From Rhodospirillales bacterium (GTDB lineage Bacteria; Pseudomonadota; Alphaproteobacteria; Rhodospirillales; Casp-alpha2): a DNA stretch of 6,854 nt. Positions 5,245-6,854 of this stretch are shown piece by piece. The notes below the pieces were generated by a model. That model did no database searches. It was not told the origin of the DNA and saw nothing but the letters and a program-made list of their open reading frames with translations. Location: contig JAJFIE010000518.1 in assembly GCA_021775275.1 (NCBI GenBank), positions 1 through 6,854 on the forward strand, read 5' to 3'. The translations under genes and the position numbers were made by a program. Each line of letters begins with the position of its first letter. Within the stretch, counting starts at the first letter, position 1.

Positions 5245-6851
5245 TCCCAGTCGATGGCGATGGCTTGCGATCCACCGATGGGGCTGTCCGGGGCGGTGAT
5301 CGTATGGCCGCGCGCCACCAGTTCCTTTCGGATAGCATCCGGCACGCCGCATTCCATTTCCACCTCGCCGGTCACCGGGTCGGCCATGAAGCGGGGCGTG
5401 TCCATGGCTTCCTGAATATCCATGTCGAAGTCCAGATAGCGGCTGAGAAACTGCATCTGGCCGAACGACTGATAGTCGCCGCCCATGACACCGAAGGAAA
5501 GCGCGATGCGACCGTCCCTGGCCGCCATAGCGGGGATGATGGTGTGCAGCGGGCGCTTGCCCGGCGCAATGCAGTTGGGATGATCGGGGTCGAGCGAGAA
5601 GCCCTGGCCCCGGTTGGTGAATACCACGCCGGATTTGGGTGCAGTGAGGCCGCTGCCCCAACCCCAGAACACGGAGTTGATGAAGCTGCACACGTTGCGG
5701 TCCTTATCCACCACCGTAAGGTACACCGTGTCCTTGTGCCGGGGCAGGCCCGGATCGGCGGGCGGGATGCTCGCCTTCGCCGGATCAATGGCGTCGCGCA
5801 ATGACTGTGCGTAGTCATCGGACAGCAATTCCCCGACCGGCACATGGCTGAACGCGGGGTCCGCCAGATACTGGGTCCGCGCCCGGTAGGCCTGACGGCA
5901 GGCTTCGATTTCCAGATGGATGCGATCCGCCGTGATGGGGCCGGATGGGTCTGGCGCATACCCGCTCATGATATTCATCAGCAGCAGCGCAATCATGCCC
6001 TGACCATTGGGCGGGCACTCGTAAATCCGGTAGCCCCGGAAGTCTGTAGAGATCGGCTCCACATACTCGCCCGCTGCGGTGGCGAAATCTTCCAGCGTGT
6101 GCAGTCCGCCTTTGCTTTGCAGGTGCGCGACCATGTCTTCGGCAATCTCGCCCGTATAAAAAGCATCGCGGCCGCCCTCGGCAAATTTATGCAGGGTTTC
6201 AGCCAGTTCAGGCAGGCGGTGCATCTGTCCGATGGCGGGCGGTTTGCCGCCCGGTAGATAAATCCGCGCCGTGTTCTCATCCAGCGCCAGAAAATCGGTC
6301 TCGCCGACAAAATCACAATGGACGCGCGATGAAACGGGAAATCCGTCACGGGCATAATGGATGGCGGGGCTCAGGATTTCACCGAGGCTCATGCGGCCAT
6401 GATCCCTGTTCAACCGATACCAGGCATCGGCGGCGCCCGGCACGGTGACCGAGTGGGGTGAATGGCGCTCGATCTCCGTGATCCCGTTTTCTGCAAACCA
6501 GGCGGGGGTGGCGCCCGCAGGCGCTCGGCCTGAGCCGTTGTAGGCGACGACGTCGGCGGTGGCCTCCGGCGCATAAAGACAGAAACAGTCACCGCCGATG
6601 CCGGTGGAGCCCGGTTCCACCACACATTGCACGGCGCACGCCGCGATGGCCGCATCCATGGCGTTGCCGCCCGCTTTGAGGATTTCAATGGCGGTCTGGC
6701 TCGACAGCGGGTGCGACGTGCAGGCCATGCCGTCGGGGGAATGGACGGGGGAGCGGCCGGGGAGTTCCAGGTTTCTCACAATCTCGTTTCTCGTCTGGTG
6801 GTCGGGGTGGGCAGGAGTATGCCGGATCGGATAATGTTCGTATATGCCCAT
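5184..6851 (-). CDS. Gamma-glutamyltransferase-like Ntn-hydrolase (YwrD-like branch)
   Basis: A 555-residue member of the gamma-glutamyltranspeptidase family. These enzymes cleave the gamma-glutamyl bond of glutathione and related amides. They are made as a precursor that cuts itself before a Thr, which becomes the nucleophile of the small subunit. Here that Thr is most likely Thr375 in HKDTVYLTVVDKD, giving subunits of about 374 and 181 residues. Other marks are GGNAMDAAIA (61-70), EPGSTGIGGDCF (79-90), NGSGRAP (105-111) with the likely substrate-binding Arg109, PPNGQG (280-285) and the closing GGSDPRKDGCAIGY (542-555). GVMGGDYQ (454-461) replaces the GSPGG loop of classical GGT, and Val follows the nucleophile instead of a second Thr, placing it in the GGT-like branch typified by YwrD. 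Its preferred substrate is therefore unsure. No signal peptide is visible from Met1, which hints at a cytoplasmic enzyme. The frame is still open at the window edge, so the true start could lie beyond 6851; GTG at codon 25 and ATG at codon 42 are alternatives. Confidence 0.92.
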   Translation of the reverse strand: MGIYEHYPIRHTPAHPDHQTRNEIVRNLELPGRSPVHSPDGMACTSHPLSSQTAIEILKAGGNAMDAAIAACAVQCVVEPGSTGIGGDCFCLYAPEATADVVAYNGSGRAPAGATPAWFAENGITEIERHSPHSVTVPGAADAWYRLNRDHGRMSLGEILSPAIHYARDGFPVSSRVHCDFVGETDFLALDENTARIYLPGGKPPAIGQMHRLPELAETLHKFAEGGRDAFYTGEIAEDMVAHLQSKGGLHTLEDFATAAGEYVEPISTDFRGYRIYECPPNGQGMIALLLMNIMSGYAPDPSGPITADRIHLEIEACRQAYRARTQYLADPAFSHVPVGELLSDDYAQSLRDAIDPAKASIPPADPGLPRHKDTVYLTVVDKDRNVCSFINSVFWGWGSGLTAPKSGVVFTNRGQGFSLDPDHPNCIAPGKRPLHTIIPAMAARDGRIALSFGVMGGDYQSFGQMQFLSRYLDFDMDIQEAMDTPRFMADPVTGEVEMECGVPDAIRKELVARGHTITAPDSPIGGSQAIAIDWDQGVLTGGSDPRKDGCAIGY

Positions 6852-6854
6852 GAG

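Noticed and set aside
1..6854. CRISPR arrays, tRNA or rRNA genes, insertion sequences
   Set aside because: No regularly spaced repeats, no cloverleaf-like segments with the usual T-loop sequence and no transposase motifs were seen.

Overview
This 6.9 kb window comes from a Gram-negative bacterium, most likely a member of the Pseudomonadota. The evidence is a proteobacterial-type MerA C-terminus, an FNR/Anr-type operator, an LtaS-like enzyme of the kind Gram-negative bacteria carry, and strong Shine-Dalgarno sites. An alphaproteobacterium fits the overall look, but nothing in the window proves the class.

Layout from left to right. (1) Positions 1-756 hold the 3' end of merA (mercuric reductase), whose N-terminal half lies outside the window. 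(2) A non-coding stretch of about 350 bases follows. It ends in a well-formed candidate promoter: a perfect FNR/Anr palindrome at 1020-1033, centred about 41 bases upstream of the inferred transcription start. (3) A small heat-shock protein of the Hsp20 family lies at 1110-1538. (4) A spacer of about 210 bases carries imperfect inverted repeats and a direct repeat. (5) Positions 1750-3666 encode a membrane-anchored LtaS-like phosphoglycerol transferase/sulfatase-fold enzyme. (6) A spacer of 265 bases follows. (7) A two-gene cluster comes next: a ferric-reductase-like haem membrane protein (3932-4696) and, just behind it, a small four-helix membrane protein with a CPVCNK motif (about 4729-5244). 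(8) On the minus strand, a gamma-glutamyltransferase-like enzyme (5184-6851) converges on that cluster and overlaps its last gene by 61 bases.

The genes do not form one pathway. Mercury detoxification, an oxygen-responsive small chaperone, an envelope polymer-modifying enzyme, a possible haem/dithiol redox pair and glutathione or gamma-glutamyl peptide metabolism sit side by side. A loose theme is redox, thiol and envelope stress. The most interesting items are the predicted FNR/Anr control of hsp20 and the tight pairing of a transmembrane haem protein with an uncharacterised CPVCNK membrane protein. No tRNA, rRNA, CRISPR array, insertion sequence or clear rho-independent terminator was seen.
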